Shown here piece by piece: positions 1 through 9,883 of a stretch of DNA of 64,000 nucleotides. The stretch lies in contig NZ_JAIVKJ010000003.1 in the NCBI RefSeq assembly GCF_020524885.1, forward strand, positions 417,501 to 481,500, given 5' to 3'. Position 1 is the first letter of the stretch. Each line of letters begins with the position of its first letter. Made by a program: the position numbers and the translations under genes. This DNA comes from Microbulbifer elongatus. GTDB lineage: Bacteria; Pseudomonadota; Gammaproteobacteria; Pseudomonadales; Cellvibrionaceae. The notes under the pieces are model-generated. The model saw only the letters and a program-made list of their open reading frames with translations. It searched no databases and was not told the origin of the DNA.

Positions 1-1
1 C

Positions 2-2074
2 TACGATTTCTGGCTGGGGGATGCTTTCGCGTCTGGTGGCAGTAACGGCTACGACCATAAGAAAATGGGTATCACCGCGCGCGGTGCCTGGGTTTCCGTG
101 CAGCGCCATTTCCGTGAAATGGGCATTAACGTGCAGGCCGAGAATTTCTCGGTGATCGGTGTCGGCGATATGGCCGGCGACGTATTCGGCAACGGCATGT
201 TGTTGTCCGAACATATCTGCCTGAAAGGGGCCTTCAACCACCTGCATATTTTTGTCGATCCGAATCCGGATGCGTCGTCGAGCTTTGTCGAACGCAAGCG
301 TCTGTTCGAGATGCCGCGATCCAGCTGGACAGACTATAACCCCAGCCTGATTTCCAAGGGCGGCGGCATCTTCGAGCGCCGTGCCAAGTCGGTCAAAATT
401 TCACCGGAAATGAAGGAGGCCTTCGGAATTGCCGAGGATCAGCTGACGCCTAACGAGCTGATCAGTGCGATGCTGAAAGCCCCGGTGGACCTGATCTGGA
501 ATGGCGGTATCGGCACCTATGTTAAGGGTAGCGGCGAAAGTCACGCTCAGGTCGGTGACAAGTCCAACGACAATCTGCGAGTCAACGGCAACCAGCTGCG
601 CTGCAAGGTGTTTGGCGAGGGCGGTAACCTGGGCATGACCCAGCGCGGCCGTATTGAGTTCTCCCTGAACGGCGGCCGCTGCAACACGGACTTTATCGAT
701 AACGCCGGTGGTGTGGACTGTTCTGACCACGAGGTAAATATCAAGATCCTGCTGGACAAGGTAGTGGCCAATGGCGACCTGACCGACAAGCAGCGCAACC
801 AGCTGCTGGAGGAAATGACGGAGTCCGTGGCAGAGCTGGTGCTGGACAACAACTACAACCAGACCCAGGCACTGAGTGTTGCCGCCCACCAGGTCAGCGA
901 CCGTTTTGATGAGTATCGCCGTACCATCAATGCACTGGAGTCCGAAGGCCGACTGCGCCGGGCACTGGAATTTATCCCGGATAACGAAACCCTGATTGAG
1001 CGTCAGAACAAGCAGCAGTATCTGACGCGGCCAGAGCTTTCTGTGCTGATCTCCTATGTAAAGGTGAAGCTTAAAGAGGAACTGTTAAACGCAGAGATTA
1101 TCGACAACGACTACGTGCAGTCGTCGGTGGAGTCTGCGTTTCCGCCTGCGTTGGTCGCCCGTTACAAGGGATTGGTCTACGACCACCAGCTGCGCCGTGA
1201 AATCGTCTCTACGCAGGTGGCCAATGAAATGGTCAACAGCATGGGGATCACCTTTTACAATCGCATCAGCGGCGCGACCGGGGCCGATATCGACACCATT
1301 GCAGCGGCCTATGTCAGTGCGCGAGACGTGTACCTGATGCCCCAGTTCCAGGACGGGGTCGCCGAGTTGGACTATCAGGTGCCTGCAGAACTACAGCTGC
1401 AGCTGATGAATTCGATGATCGGTCGTGTGCGCCGCGCTACCCGCTGGTTTATTCGTAACCGCCGCGGTGACCTGGATCCGGCGCAGGAGTGTGAGTTGTT
1501 CCGGGAGTCGGTGCAGCGGGTGATCCGTGCATTGCCGGAAGTGTTAAGCGGGGAACCGCTGCGGGAGTGGACGTCACGGCAGGAGTATTTGCTGGAGGCC
1601 AAGGTACCCGAACAGCTGGCGCTGTTGGCCGCGTCGCCTACCTACCTGTTCTCGGCACTGGGTATCTCGGACTCTGCGCGCATCAGTGACCGCCCGGTGG
1701 AGGAGGTCGCCAAGGTGTACTTCGCTCTGGCGGACCGGCTTGGGCTCTACTGGTTTGGTAATCAGATTATTGAGCTTCCTGCAGAGACCTTCTGGCAGTC
1801 TCAGGCTCGGGAAACGAGCATGGACGATCTGGACAGCCAGCTGGCCCGTCTGTCGATCCATATCCTGCGCCTCGCCGGTGACGATGGTTTGGATGTGGAA
1901 ACCGCGGTGGACCGCTGGGTGGCGGTAATGGCACAGCCGATTCAGCGCTGGGAAAACCTGGTCAAGGAGCTCAAGTCAGCACCTCAGGGCGATTTCGCCA
2001 TGTTTACGGTGGCGCTGCGCGAGTTGATGTACCTGGCGAATGCCACGGCGGACCACGAGACGCTCGCCAGCTAA
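2..2074 (+). CDS. gdhB: NAD-specific glutamate dehydrogenase, large type (3' part only)
   Basis: Oxidative deamination of glutamate to 2-oxoglutarate with NAD, in the cytoplasm. The reading frame is open from base 2, so the gene starts upstream of the window; 690 residues are visible, against roughly 1,600 for the 180-kDa family. The first visible residues (DAFASGGSNGYDHKKMGIT) are the strongly conserved catalytic-domain block of bacterial large GDHs, followed by a dinucleotide-binding stretch (DMAGDVFGNGML) and HIFVDPNPD. The C-terminal half is the helical extension typical of this class. A hairpin just after the stop probably ends transcription before pyrD. The symbol follows Pseudomonas usage. 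The family call is secure; the N-terminal regulatory region cannot be assessed. Confidence 0.93.
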   Translation, partial: YDFWLGDAFASGGSNGYDHKKMGITARGAWVSVQRHFREMGINVQAENFSVIGVGDMAGDVFGNGMLLSEHICLKGAFNHLHIFVDPNPDASSSFVERKRLFEMPRSSWTDYNPSLISKGGGIFERRAKSVKISPEMKEAFGIAEDQLTPNELISAMLKAPVDLIWNGGIGTYVKGSGESHAQVGDKSNDNLRVNGNQLRCKVFGEGGNLGMTQRGRIEFSLNGGRCNTDFIDNAGGVDCSDHEVNIKILLDKVVANGDLTDKQRNQLLEEMTESVAELVLDNNYNQTQALSVAAHQVSDRFDEYRRTINALESEGRLRRALEFIPDNETLIERQNKQQYLTRPELSVLISYVKVKLKEELLNAEIIDNDYVQSSVESAFPPALVARYKGLVYDHQLRREIVSTQVANEMVNSMGITFYNRISGATGADIDTIAAAYVSARDVYLMPQFQDGVAELDYQVPAELQLQLMNSMIGRVRRATRWFIRNRRGDLDPAQECELFRESVQRVIRALPEVLSGEPLREWTSRQEYLLEAKVPEQLALLAASPTYLFSALGISDSARISDRPVEEVAKVYFALADRLGLYWFGNQIIELPAETFWQSQARETSMDDLDSQLARLSIHILRLAGDDGLDVETAVDRWVAVMAQPIQRWENLVKELKSAPQGDFAMFTVALRELMYLANATADHETLAS

Positions 2075-2097
2075 GCTGTCGCAGCATGGTATGGAGG

Positions 2098-2125
2098 AAA
2101 TCCGCACAGAAATCCGTGCGGATTT
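2098..2125 (+). terminator. Terminator after glutamate dehydrogenase
   Basis: Perfect 10-bp inverted repeat (arms 2098-2107 and 2116-2125) with an 8-nt loop. The descending arm ends in a short T run. It lies 23 nt after the dehydrogenase stop and upstream of pyrD. The T tract is only four bases, so termination may be partial. Confidence 0.6.
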
Positions 2126-2191
2126 TCGCAAAGATTTCCGTACAATAGCAGCGCCTGCTCGAAGAGCAAAGAACAGCCCCAAAGGAACCCT

Positions 2192-3232
2192 ATGTATCAG
2201 CATTTGCGCAAGTTCATGTTTGCGCTGGACCCGGAGCGGTCCCACCACCTTTCAATGGATGCCATCGGCGCGGCTGAGCGCCTCGGATTGATGTCTCTGT
2301 TCACCAGCCAGATCCCCGATGATCCGGTGGAGCTGATGGGGCTGACGTTGCCCAATCCGGTGGGGTTGGCCGCGGGGCTGGACAAGAACGCTCAGGCATT
2401 CAACGGCCTGGGCGCACTGGGCTTTGGCTTTGTGGAAGTGGGCACTGTTACCCCGCGTCCACAGCCGGGGAATCCGCATCCGCGTCTGTTCCGTTTACCG
2501 GAGGCTGAGGCCATCATCAATCGCATGGGCTTCAACAACGAGGGCGTGGATTATCTGCTGGAGCGGGTAAAGCGCCGTCGCTACTCTGGTGTACTCGGCA
2601 TCAATGTCGGCAAGAACTTTGATACCCCCGTGGAAAATGCGGCGGACGACTACTGCCTGTGCATGGAAAAAGTCTATGCCCACGCGGATTACATCACCGC
2701 CAATGTCTCCTCCCCAAACACCAAGGGGCTGCGGGATCTGCAGTTTGGTGACAGCTTGAGCCAGTTGCTGGAAGCGCTGAAAGAAAAGCAGAACTCACTG
2801 GCTGCCGAGCACGATCGCTATGTTCCCCTGGCGGTCAAAATTGCGCCGGATATGGATGAAGAGGCCATACAGCAGGTGGCAAAGACGCTGCGTGATCACG
2901 ATATTGACGGGGTGATTGCCACCAATACCACCATTGACAAGTCATCCGTAAAGCACCTGGAGCACGGCAGTGAAGAGGGCGGCTTGAGTGGCCGTCCATT
3001 GGCTAAGCGGTCTACGGAAGTCATTCGCCAACTGTCAGAAGCACTGAAAGGGGAGATCCCGATTATCGGTGTTGGCGGTATTTTTGACGGTGAGTCTGCA
3101 GCGGACAAGATTCGCGCGGGCGCTACCGCTGTACAGATTTATTCTGGCTTTATCTATCGCGGTCCCGAGGTCATTCGCGAGGCCGCTGCGGCAATCGCCG
3201 AACTACATAAGGGTAGGGTGGTCAGCAAATAA
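2192..3232 (+). CDS. pyrD: Dihydroorotate dehydrogenase (quinone), class 2
   Basis: Oxidises dihydroorotate to orotate, the fourth step of pyrimidine synthesis, passing electrons from FMN to membrane quinone. The 346 residues fit class 2. The N-terminal amphipathic region ([15 protein letters not shown]) is the membrane-associating helix of this class, and [20 protein letters not shown] and [11 protein letters not shown] (about residues 170-180, containing the class-2 catalytic serine) are family signatures. The glycine-rich [10 protein letters not shown] near the end binds the FMN phosphate. An AAAGGAA ribosome site precedes the ATG at good spacing. It converges with rmf across a shared terminator, the same order I recall in Pseudomonas. 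Confidence 0.97.
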   Translation: MYQHLRKFMFALDPERSHHLSMDAIGAAERLGLMSLFTSQIPDDPVELMGLTLPNPVGLAAGLDKNAQAFNGLGALGFGFVEVGTVTPRPQPGNPHPRLFRLPEAEAIINRMGFNNEGVDYLLERVKRRRYSGVLGINVGKNFDTPVENAADDYCLCMEKVYAHADYITANVSSPNTKGLRDLQFGDSLSQLLEALKEKQNSLAAEHDRYVPLAVKIAPDMDEEAIQQVAKTLRDHDIDGVIATNTTIDKSSVKHLEHGSEEGGLSGRPLAKRSTEVIRQLSEALKGEIPIIGVGGIFDGESAADKIRAGATAVQIYSGFIYRGPEVIREAAAAIAELHKGRVVSK

Positions 3233-3253
3233 AGTTTGACCGTTCTATAACGT

Positions 3254-3294
3254 AAAAATCCCGGGCTGTACCAATAACAGTGCCCGGGATTTTT
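3254..3294. terminator. Bidirectional terminator shared by pyrD and rmf
   Basis: Perfect 13-bp inverted repeat with arms at 3254-3266 and 3282-3294 and a 15-nt loop. It begins with five A and ends with five T, so it presents a U tract on both strands. It sits between the converging pyrD and rmf stops. Confidence 0.9.
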
Positions 3295-3310
3295 CAGCTG
3301 CTTAGTTCTA

Positions 3311-3514
3311 TTACATATTGGCCATTCGCTGTGCCAGTGCTGCGCGACCAAAACCGCTCCAGTAATCTTGTCGTCCCTGGCGCCAGCCGTTTACCCATTC
3401 CTGATGTAGTGATCCATTGTCGTGGGGGCAGCTGTCGTGATTTCGGCCTTCGACCGCTGCAACGTAACCTTTGTGGAAAGCTCTATCGTTGGGATTACGT
3501 TTTTGGCGTTTCAT
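3311..3514 (-). CDS. rmf: Ribosome modulation factor
   Basis: Small basic protein (67 residues) that dimerises 70S ribosomes into inactive 100S particles in stationary phase. It starts MKRQKRNPNDRAFHKGY, matching the MKRQKR...RAHQRGYQAG opening of E. coli RMF, and continues with a G-R-x-(5)-C-P pattern and a W-x-x-G-W-R block, both diagnostic. A longer open frame extends upstream, but I chose the ATG at 3514 because it aligns with the known N terminus and has GAGGT 9 nt upstream. It is 12 residues longer than the E. coli protein, with extra sequence at the C terminus. Growth-phase control is expected from the family but not shown here. Confidence 0.93.
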   Translation of the reverse strand: MKRQKRNPNDRAFHKGYVAAVEGRNHDSCPHDNGSLHQEWVNGWRQGRQDYWSGFGRAALAQRMANM

Positions 3515-3908
3515 AGATAGGGTACCTCGAACATCTTCTTCATGGGCTGTTTGTTCAACGACGCTGTTAAACGGGGTCAAGCAGCGCCAACAATTTTCCC
3601 CCCTTCGCACAAACCAGCTTATTGTGAGAGTGGTTTAGCGAGAAGAGTATTAGTAAAGCAGATTGTGGGTGGCGGCTAAATGAACATTTCTTTCTGAGAA
3701 CCTTAGTGTTTAGGAAGAATTGGTCTAGCTTGGCAGATGGCGTTACCAAGTGGGCCGGAATGGAAGAATGCTGTGCTGCTTTCCGGTATCCTTGCCGCGC
3801 TTTTGCACCCCTCGCGCCAACACAGGCATCATTTGGACCGCCTCCGCCTGGCTAGATTGCCCGGTTTGATGTTGCCAGATCCCCAAATTTCAGACAGAGA
3901 AAGACCCA
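3515..3908. other. Divergent intergenic region, rmf / rlmKL
   Basis: 394 bases holding the leaders of rmf (leftward) and rlmKL (rightward). It is AT-richer near 3600-3720. I see no convincing coding sequence; the short open frame overlapping the start of rlmKL at 3737-3973 lacks coding character. No consensus sigma-70 promoter stands out in either direction. Confidence 0.4.
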
Positions 3909-6113
3909 TTGACTGCCCAGTATTCTTTTACCGCGACCTGCCCCAAGGGCCTGGAAAACGTACTTGCCGATGAGCTGCGCGCGTTAGACGCTTCGGTCGA
4001 ACGAGAGCAGCCCGCTGCGGTGCGCTTTACCGGCGATTTGGCCATGGCGTACCGAGTATGTCTGTGGAGCCGTGTAGCCAACCGGGTGCTGCTCAACCTG
4101 GGGCAGGCAAAGGTTGAAAATGCCGAGGCCCTCTACAGCGCGGTGGTTGATGTCCCCTGGGAAGAACACATCAGCCCTACCGGCGTACTCTGGGTACAGT
4201 TTTCAGGTACCAACAGGGAAATCCGCAACAGCCAGTTTGGGGCCCAGAAGGCCAAGGATGCGATTGTGGACCGGCTGCGCAAAGCCACCGGCGCGCGTCC
4301 CGATGTCGACAAGCGCGACCCGGATCTTTCGGTGATGCTGCGCCTGCACCGGGACAATCTGGAAATCGCCATTGATCTGTGCGGTGACAGTCTGCACCGC
4401 CGCGGTTACCGCACCCATATCGGCGCAGCGCCATTGAAGGAAAACCTGGCCGCCGCACTATTGATGCGGGCTCGGTGGCCCGCGATTGCGGAGGAGGGCG
4501 GCGCCCTGCTCGACCCCATGTGTGGTTCAGGGACTTTTCTGGTTGAAGGCGCCCTGATGGTTGCGGATATCGCGCCGGGTTTGCTGCGCGAGAGTTTCGG
4601 TTTTGAACGCTGGCTCAATCACCAGAACGACTTGTGGCTTCCGTTGCGCGAAGAGGCTATTGAGCGACGCTCGCAGGGGCTGCAGAACTCACTGCCGGAA
4701 ATTCGCGGATACGATGCGGATGCAAAAGTGCTGTTCGCTGCGGAATCCAACATTGCACGCGCCGGCCTGGACAAGCACGTGCGCGTCAGCTGTCGTCCGG
4801 TAGCCGCATTCAAGGTGCCGAGTCATCGGCAAGTAAACCCCGGCCTGGTGATTACCAATCCGCCCTACGGCGAGCGGCTCGGTGAACAGGAAGAATTGCG
4901 GGAAACCTATGCAGAGCTGGGCCGCCAGTTGAAGCAGGAGTTTGGTGGCTGGAAGGCGGCCATCTTTACTGGCAACCCGGAGCTTTGCCATTCCACCGGC
5001 CTGCGTTCCCACAAGCAGTACAAACTGTTCAATGGCAGTATCCCCAGTCAGTTGCTGCTGTTTGATATTCACCAGCAGCGCACCGGGGAAGATGGCGGCT
5101 CGGGAGAGCGCAGCCAGCCGCGTCTTTCCGAAGAGGCGCAGATGGTGGCTAACCGCCTGCAGAAAAACCTGCGCAATACGGGCAAGTGGGCGAGTAAGAA
5201 CGGGATCGAAAATTACCGGCTGTACGATGCCGATCTGCCGGAATTCTCCGCGGCAATCGATGTATACAAGTCCACTGAAGGACAGATATACGCGCATATC
5301 CAGGAGTACCGTGCCCCTGCGACCATTCCCGAACAGAAGGCGCGCGCACGCCTAAGCGAACTGGTACGGGCCACACGCCATGTACTGGATCTTCCTAGTC
5401 GCAATGTTTCGATAAAGGAGCGGCGCCGACACTCGCACAAAGATAGTGGCAGCCAGTATCAGAAGCGGGGACAGGGTGCGCTGGAGAGCACCCAGGCATT
5501 CTGGGTCGAAGAGTACGGCGCCCAGCTGGAAATCAATCTGTGGGACTATCTGGATACCGGGCTGTTTCTGGATCATCGGCCGGTGCGGCAATATCTAAAG
5601 CAGATTTCCAAAGGGAAGAGGCTGCTCAATCTGTTTTGCTACACCGCTACGGCAACGGTACAGGCAGCACTCGGTGGCTGCACGGAAAGCACCAGTGTCG
5701 ATTTGTCGAAAACCTACCAGGCGTGGGCACAGCGGAATTTTCGCCAGAATAACCTGGATCCGTACCGCCACCAGTTGATCGAAGCGGACTGCCTGCAGTG
5801 GTTGCAGGCGGCGCAGCAAAATCGTCGCGGACACTACGACGTGATATTCCTGGACCCGCCGACCTTCTCTAACTCGGCAAAAATGCGCGGCGTGCTGGAT
5901 ATCCAGCGAGATCATGCGGAGCTGATTCGCCAGTGCATGGTTCTGCTGAGCCCGGGTGGAACCCTGTTGTTTTCGAACAACCTGCGCAGCTTCAAAATGG
6001 ATGGGGAAATTAAAGAGGCGTTTTCTGTAGAAAACCTGTCCTCAAAACTGTTGGACAAGGATTTTCAGCGCAATCCGAAAATCCATAATGTCTGGGAAAT
6101 CAAAGCGCGTTAA
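3909..6113 (+). CDS. rlmL: Bifunctional 23S rRNA methyltransferase (m2G2445 and m7G2069)
   Basis: Two fused SAM-dependent methyltransferases that modify 23S rRNA in helix 74. The 734 residues run as an N-terminal THUMP domain (about 1-160), an RlmL catalytic domain with the SAM loop LDPMCGSGTFLVEGAL near 200 and the catalytic ITNPPYGERL near 316, and a C-terminal RlmK domain with LLNLFCYTATAT near 571 and FLDPPTFSNS near 647. The length matches enterobacterial RlmKL. The start is TTG, supported by alignment of the following residues with the family; the ribosome site is weak. It follows pyrD-rmf as in Pseudomonas. Constitutive housekeeping expression is likely. Confidence 0.95.
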   Translation: MTAQYSFTATCPKGLENVLADELRALDASVEREQPAAVRFTGDLAMAYRVCLWSRVANRVLLNLGQAKVENAEALYSAVVDVPWEEHISPTGVLWVQFSGTNREIRNSQFGAQKAKDAIVDRLRKATGARPDVDKRDPDLSVMLRLHRDNLEIAIDLCGDSLHRRGYRTHIGAAPLKENLAAALLMRARWPAIAEEGGALLDPMCGSGTFLVEGALMVADIAPGLLRESFGFERWLNHQNDLWLPLREEAIERRSQGLQNSLPEIRGYDADAKVLFAAESNIARAGLDKHVRVSCRPVAAFKVPSHRQVNPGLVITNPPYGERLGEQEELRETYAELGRQLKQEFGGWKAAIFTGNPELCHSTGLRSHKQYKLFNGSIPSQLLLFDIHQQRTGEDGGSGERSQPRLSEEAQMVANRLQKNLRNTGKWASKNGIENYRLYDADLPEFSAAIDVYKSTEGQIYAHIQEYRAPATIPEQKARARLSELVRATRHVLDLPSRNVSIKERRRHSHKDSGSQYQKRGQGALESTQAFWVEEYGAQLEINLWDYLDTGLFLDHRPVRQYLKQISKGKRLLNLFCYTATATVQAALGGCTESTSVDLSKTYQAWAQRNFRQNNLDPYRHQLIEADCLQWLQAAQQNRRGHYDVIFLDPPTFSNSAKMRGVLDIQRDHAELIRQCMVLLSPGGTLLFSNNLRSFKMDGEIKEAFSVENLSSKLLDKDFQRNPKIHNVWEIKAR

Positions 6114-6200
6114 ACACAATAAGTTGGTTTTTTTGAAGCAGGGTGACAGGCTGGTCTTTTCGGCGCTGGGAATCGGTACTTGAATCTAGGCGTGATGTTT

Positions 6201-6223
6201 ACGGAGCTTTCTACAAGCTCCGT
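6201..6223. terminator. Hairpin between converging rlmKL and the kinase gene
   Basis: Perfect 9-bp inverted repeat (6201-6209 and 6215-6223) with a 5-nt loop, in the 118-nt convergent gap. Three T precede the left arm and a TTCTC follows the right arm, so the U tract is weak in both directions. It is a probable but not strong bidirectional terminator. Confidence 0.5.
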
Positions 6224-6231
6224 TCTCAGAT

Positions 6232-8664
6232 TCAGAGTTCCATCACCAGTCGGAAACCCACTTCTTTTGAGGCTGCCTTTTCACTAAGACCCGTGCGGTA
6301 ATCGGAGGAGATGTTGCGCAGGGGTTCGCGCATGGAGCCGCCGCGAATTACCCGCAATTCACAGTTTTTGAGCTGTACCGGGCGCGCGTCATTGCGGTGG
6401 TTGGTGAAGTCGCCGAGAAAGCAGTCCTGCACCCATTCGCCAACATTGCCGGAAGTATCGTAGAGGCCATAGGGATTGGCCTTGTAATTGCCCACCGGCG
6501 CACTGGAAATACTGAACAGCGAATTGAACTCGCTGGCGCAGCCGCGGCGACAGTTCGCCTTGCCTCGCGCGCTACCATCGCCCCACCAGAACGGAGTTGC
6601 CGTGCCTGCACGAGCGGCAAATTCCCACTCTGCCTCGCTGGCCAATCGGTATTTCTGCCCGGTCTCTTTACTCAGCCATTTCGCGTAGCGCTGTGCATCC
6701 TGCCAGCTGACGTTGATTGCTGGGCGCGTGCCGCGCCCCCAACCTTCATCGGAGGGTAGGGCGCGACCGCTTGCCTTGGCGTAGCGGTCAAAATCTTCAA
6801 AGGTGACCTCGTGGGTACCAATCGCGTAGGGACGAGTGATGGCAATCTTGTGTTCCGGGCTCGTGAACGGGCGACGGTTGTTACCCATGGTAAATTCACC
6901 AGGTGCCACCACTGCCATTTCCGGGCCCCGGCCGCCAGACTTCAGAGGTGACTTGAAACTTCTGCCGGGGAAAAATTTGCGTTCCAGCTGCACCGCGAGG
7001 TTCACGTCAGCGGTATCGATTTCGATCCAGCGGCGCACCGTACTGTATCCCGCTTTGCTGACTTCTACATCGTACCTCCCAGGCTCCAGGGAAATCCCCG
7101 GCGTATAGCGCGGAACGATATTCATGATGCGGATGCGGGCATCCCTGGGCTTGGCCGATACGTTCAAGGCATAAGTCGGGGGGATCTCTTCGACCACGGG
7201 TTCTTCCGGTAGCTCCGGCGATGCGGTCTCTTTTGCAACAGCCTCAGTTGTGTTGTCCGCAGGGGATGGTTGCTCGGGCTCCACTTCCTCAGGCTGCGCA
7301 ATAACCGAAGGTGCGGGTGTCTGTTGGGCGAGGCCACTGCGGAGAACGGGGCGCACTTGATTGGCCTGGTTGGCGTCGGCTGCGGTGACCGGCCCCGGCA
7401 GGACTTGCGGCAGGGTTTGCGGTATGGGTTCGGGCTGAGTGCTCGTGTTTTCAATCGCTGTTTCGGGCAGCAGTATCTGCGAAGTAATACCGACCGCGTC
7501 ATTCACCAGTCCGGATTCGCTCTGCCACTGGAACTTGTTGCTAAACAGGCTGAACAACACCCATATAAAGGCAAGGCTCACAGCGAGGGTGCCGCCGAAC
7601 AGCCAGGAGCGTCGTTTTACCGGGGCAGCTTGCAGCATAACCTGCTGGATACGCATGATGGTCTGCTGTTCGGCACGAGGATTCTGCTGGTGTAGTGGCT
7701 TGTCCCGCCAGCGTGCCCAGCTTGCGCTGAGGCGATCACTGAGTGTGCCGTAGAGTGTCATGACCAGGGCGCGCAGAAGGCTGGAAACCCTCACCGAGGT
7801 GTTGTTCATCTTGGTGGTGGGGGCGGGCGTTTTGCCGTCCAGTGCCGCCAGCAACTGGTCGATGGCGTCGACTACATCGAGCCCGCGCTGGAAGCGTTGA
7901 TCGGGGTCTTTCGCGAGGAAGCGGTCTATCAACCCCTGGTACAGGGAGTGACGCGCCGGGAGCCGTGGGATCGGGTCGGTCAAGTGTTTGATGGCAATGG
8001 CCACCGCTTCTTCCGCCTGGAAGGGCACCGCACTGGTGAGCATTTCGTAAAATACCACCCCCAGGCTGTAGAGGTCTGCGCGGCCATCGACGGCGGCGCC
8101 TCGTGCCTGCTCCGGGCTCATGTAGTGCGGGGTGCCAACCACCATGCCGGTGTTGGTCATGCGTGTGGTGCGCGCCACAGCGCGGGCAACGCCAAAGTCC
8201 GTCAGAACAGCCGAGCCATCTTCACGGAAGAGGATATTTTCCGGCTTGAGATCCCTGTGTACATAGCCTTTGTTGCTGGCGTGGTCCAGCGCCATGGCGA
8301 TCTGGCGGGTTATGTGCAGTGCCTCGAGAGGCTCAATCGCACCCTTGGTAAGCGAATCCGCCACCGAACCACCGGGCAGGTAATCCATGGCGATGTAATT
8401 CAGGCTGCGATAGCGGCCGATATCGTGGATGGCAACAATATTGGGGTGGGAGAGCTGGCCTACGATATTTGCTTCCCGCTGGAAGCGCTCGCTGAAAATC
8501 GGGTCTGCGTTCAACACCGGGGACATGACTTTCAAAGCGACCTGGCGGCCCATACTACGCTGGGTGGCCAAGTACACGGTCGACATGCCGCCCTGATTGA
8601 TTTTCTTCAGGATCTGATAGCCGGGAATTTCCAGCGAAGCGGCACCGCTGCTGACAACTTCCAT
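6232..8664 (-). CDS. Membrane Ser/Thr protein kinase with PEGA and formylglycine-type (SUMF1) domains
   Basis: Eukaryotic-like protein kinase of 810 residues. The kinase domain (about 15-275) is complete: glycine loop NQGGMSTVYLA, VALK lysine 45, HRDLKPEN with Asp138, DFG at 156-158, and GTPHYMSPEQARG. A single membrane segment follows (near 355-377), then a proline- and glutamate-rich periplasmic linker, a PEGA-like beta domain near 500-560, and a C-terminal FGE-sulfatase/SUMF1 domain ending in RGGSM and GFRLVMEL. The sensor part is thus periplasmic and the kinase cytoplasmic. The SUMF1 domain may bind ligand rather than make formylglycine; that is inference. It lies 12 nt downstream of the PP2C phosphatase gene, in one operon with it. 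Confidence 0.92.
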   Translation of the reverse strand: MEVVSSGAASLEIPGYQILKKINQGGMSTVYLATQRSMGRQVALKVMSPVLNADPIFSERFQREANIVGQLSHPNIVAIHDIGRYRSLNYIAMDYLPGGSVADSLTKGAIEPLEALHITRQIAMALDHASNKGYVHRDLKPENILFREDGSAVLTDFGVARAVARTTRMTNTGMVVGTPHYMSPEQARGAAVDGRADLYSLGVVFYEMLTSAVPFQAEEAVAIAIKHLTDPIPRLPARHSLYQGLIDRFLAKDPDQRFQRGLDVVDAIDQLLAALDGKTPAPTTKMNNTSVRVSSLLRALVMTLYGTLSDRLSASWARWRDKPLHQQNPRAEQQTIMRIQQVMLQAAPVKRRSWLFGGTLAVSLAFIWVLFSLFSNKFQWQSESGLVNDAVGITSQILLPETAIENTSTQPEPIPQTLPQVLPGPVTAADANQANQVRPVLRSGLAQQTPAPSVIAQPEEVEPEQPSPADNTTEAVAKETASPELPEEPVVEEIPPTYALNVSAKPRDARIRIMNIVPRYTPGISLEPGRYDVEVSKAGYSTVRRWIEIDTADVNLAVQLERKFFPGRSFKSPLKSGGRGPEMAVVAPGEFTMGNNRRPFTSPEHKIAITRPYAIGTHEVTFEDFDRYAKASGRALPSDEGWGRGTRPAINVSWQDAQRYAKWLSKETGQKYRLASEAEWEFAARAGTATPFWWGDGSARGKANCRRGCASEFNSLFSISSAPVGNYKANPYGLYDTSGNVGEWVQDCFLGDFTNHRNDARPVQLKNCELRVIRGGSMREPLRNISSDYRTGLSEKAASKEVGFRLVMEL

Positions 8665-8676
8665 TCGAGCCTCTAA

Positions 8677-9630
8677 TTATCCGTTTAGCAGCTGCCAGGC
8701 CGCGTAAGCACTCAGTGAAAAAATAATCGCAAGTGTAGCGACTCTGAGCGGGAGTGTGACTCGAGCGGGGAAAAATTGGCGAGACTCAGTTGCCTGCATT
8801 GGTGTGCGGGAGTTCCGGTTTTCGGAATCTGGTGTGACATCTTCCGGAGAGTTGATCACCTGTACGGTAATGTTGTCGCGCCCACCAGCATCCAGTGCAG
8901 CGGCGATCAGCAACTCGCTGGCGCGCTGATTATCGGCATTGCCAGCAAGTACCTGGCAGATCTCCGCTTCGCTCACCTCATTACTGAGACCGTCACTGCA
9001 CAGGACCAGTCTTTGCCCAGCGCTCCATGAAAACGACGCGCGGTCTATTTCCAGGCTGGGGTTGGTGGAACCTCCGATACAGCGGGTGATCACGTGGCGG
9101 TTCGGGTGGCTGGCTGCTTCTTCCTGGTTGATGGCCCCGGAGTCCACCAGCATCTGCACGTAGGAGTGGTCTACAGTGAGCTGCTTGAGGGTGCCATGTG
9201 GAAAATGCGTGTTGTCTTGATCAGCGGCCGGTGGGGTCCAGAGGTAAGCGCGACTGTCACCAACCCAGAAGATATGGAAATAACCGCCGTCTTCGGCGAC
9301 TACGACCGCAGTGGTGCCCATGGCAGTGGTGGTGTTTTCTTCGCCGATCAGTAGCGCGTGGGCACGGCGCAGGGCTTGTTCGTAGTGGCGGTCGGTGGCG
9401 GAGGAGCGTTGAATTTCTTCGACAACGGTCTGGCTGGCGATCTCGCCGGCCTGATGGCCACCGAGGCCATCTGCCACGACCCAGATGCCCCGGGTCTCGT
9501 CACCCCAGAATGCATCTTCGTTCTGTTCGCGTCGGTATCCGGTGTGGGTTGCCCCGGCGCTACGCTTCGCTGCGCTGACGGCGGGCTGGCTCACACCACT
9601 GGGGCGTTCCCGTACTTTGGCTTCACTCAC
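8677..9630 (-). CDS. PP2C-type Ser/Thr protein phosphatase, membrane-anchored
   Basis: Metal-dependent phosphatase of 317 residues, presumably reversing the action of the adjoining kinase. RREQNEDAFWG, VVADGLGGHQAGE, VGDSRAYLW, LCSDGLSNEV and GGRDNITV are the ordered PP2C motifs with the metal-binding aspartates. A hydrophobic C-terminal helix (VATLAIIFSLSAYAAWQLL) would tether it to the inner membrane beside the kinase, which is unusual for this mostly soluble family. The gene precedes the kinase by 12 nt in the same operon. The phosphatase call is secure; the pairing with the kinase is inferred from position. Confidence 0.93.
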   Translation of the reverse strand: MSEAKVRERPSGVSQPAVSAAKRSAGATHTGYRREQNEDAFWGDETRGIWVVADGLGGHQAGEIASQTVVEEIQRSSATDRHYEQALRRAHALLIGEENTTTAMGTTAVVVAEDGGYFHIFWVGDSRAYLWTPPAADQDNTHFPHGTLKQLTVDHSYVQMLVDSGAINQEEAASHPNRHVITRCIGGSTNPSLEIDRASFSWSAGQRLVLCSDGLSNEVSEAEICQVLAGNADNQRASELLIAAALDAGGRDNITVQVINSPEDVTPDSENRNSRTPMQATESRQFFPARVTLPLRVATLAIIFSLSAYAAWQLLNG

Positions 9631-9883
9631 TGGTATGCAACTACCTGTTACCTGACCTGTTACCTGTCGTTATTGTCGAAAGCGCCAAACCGTGCAGTTC
9701 CATGCGGGTCTCAACACTCACATACTAGAGCCTACAGGCATTGTAAGCTGCAAACGGAATCACAGGCCAATGAAATTGGCCGTGATAAACTTCCCGACAA
9801 TAGTCTTTGGCCGCTAAACACTTGGCGCTCAAAAAATCGATTAAAAATTGTACACTTTTGCGTGCTTTCGAGGAAGTCGGACA

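Noticed and set aside
3737-3973. 78-codon plus-strand frame overlapping the start of rlmKL
   Set aside because: Overlaps a certain gene, has no ribosome site and no coding character.
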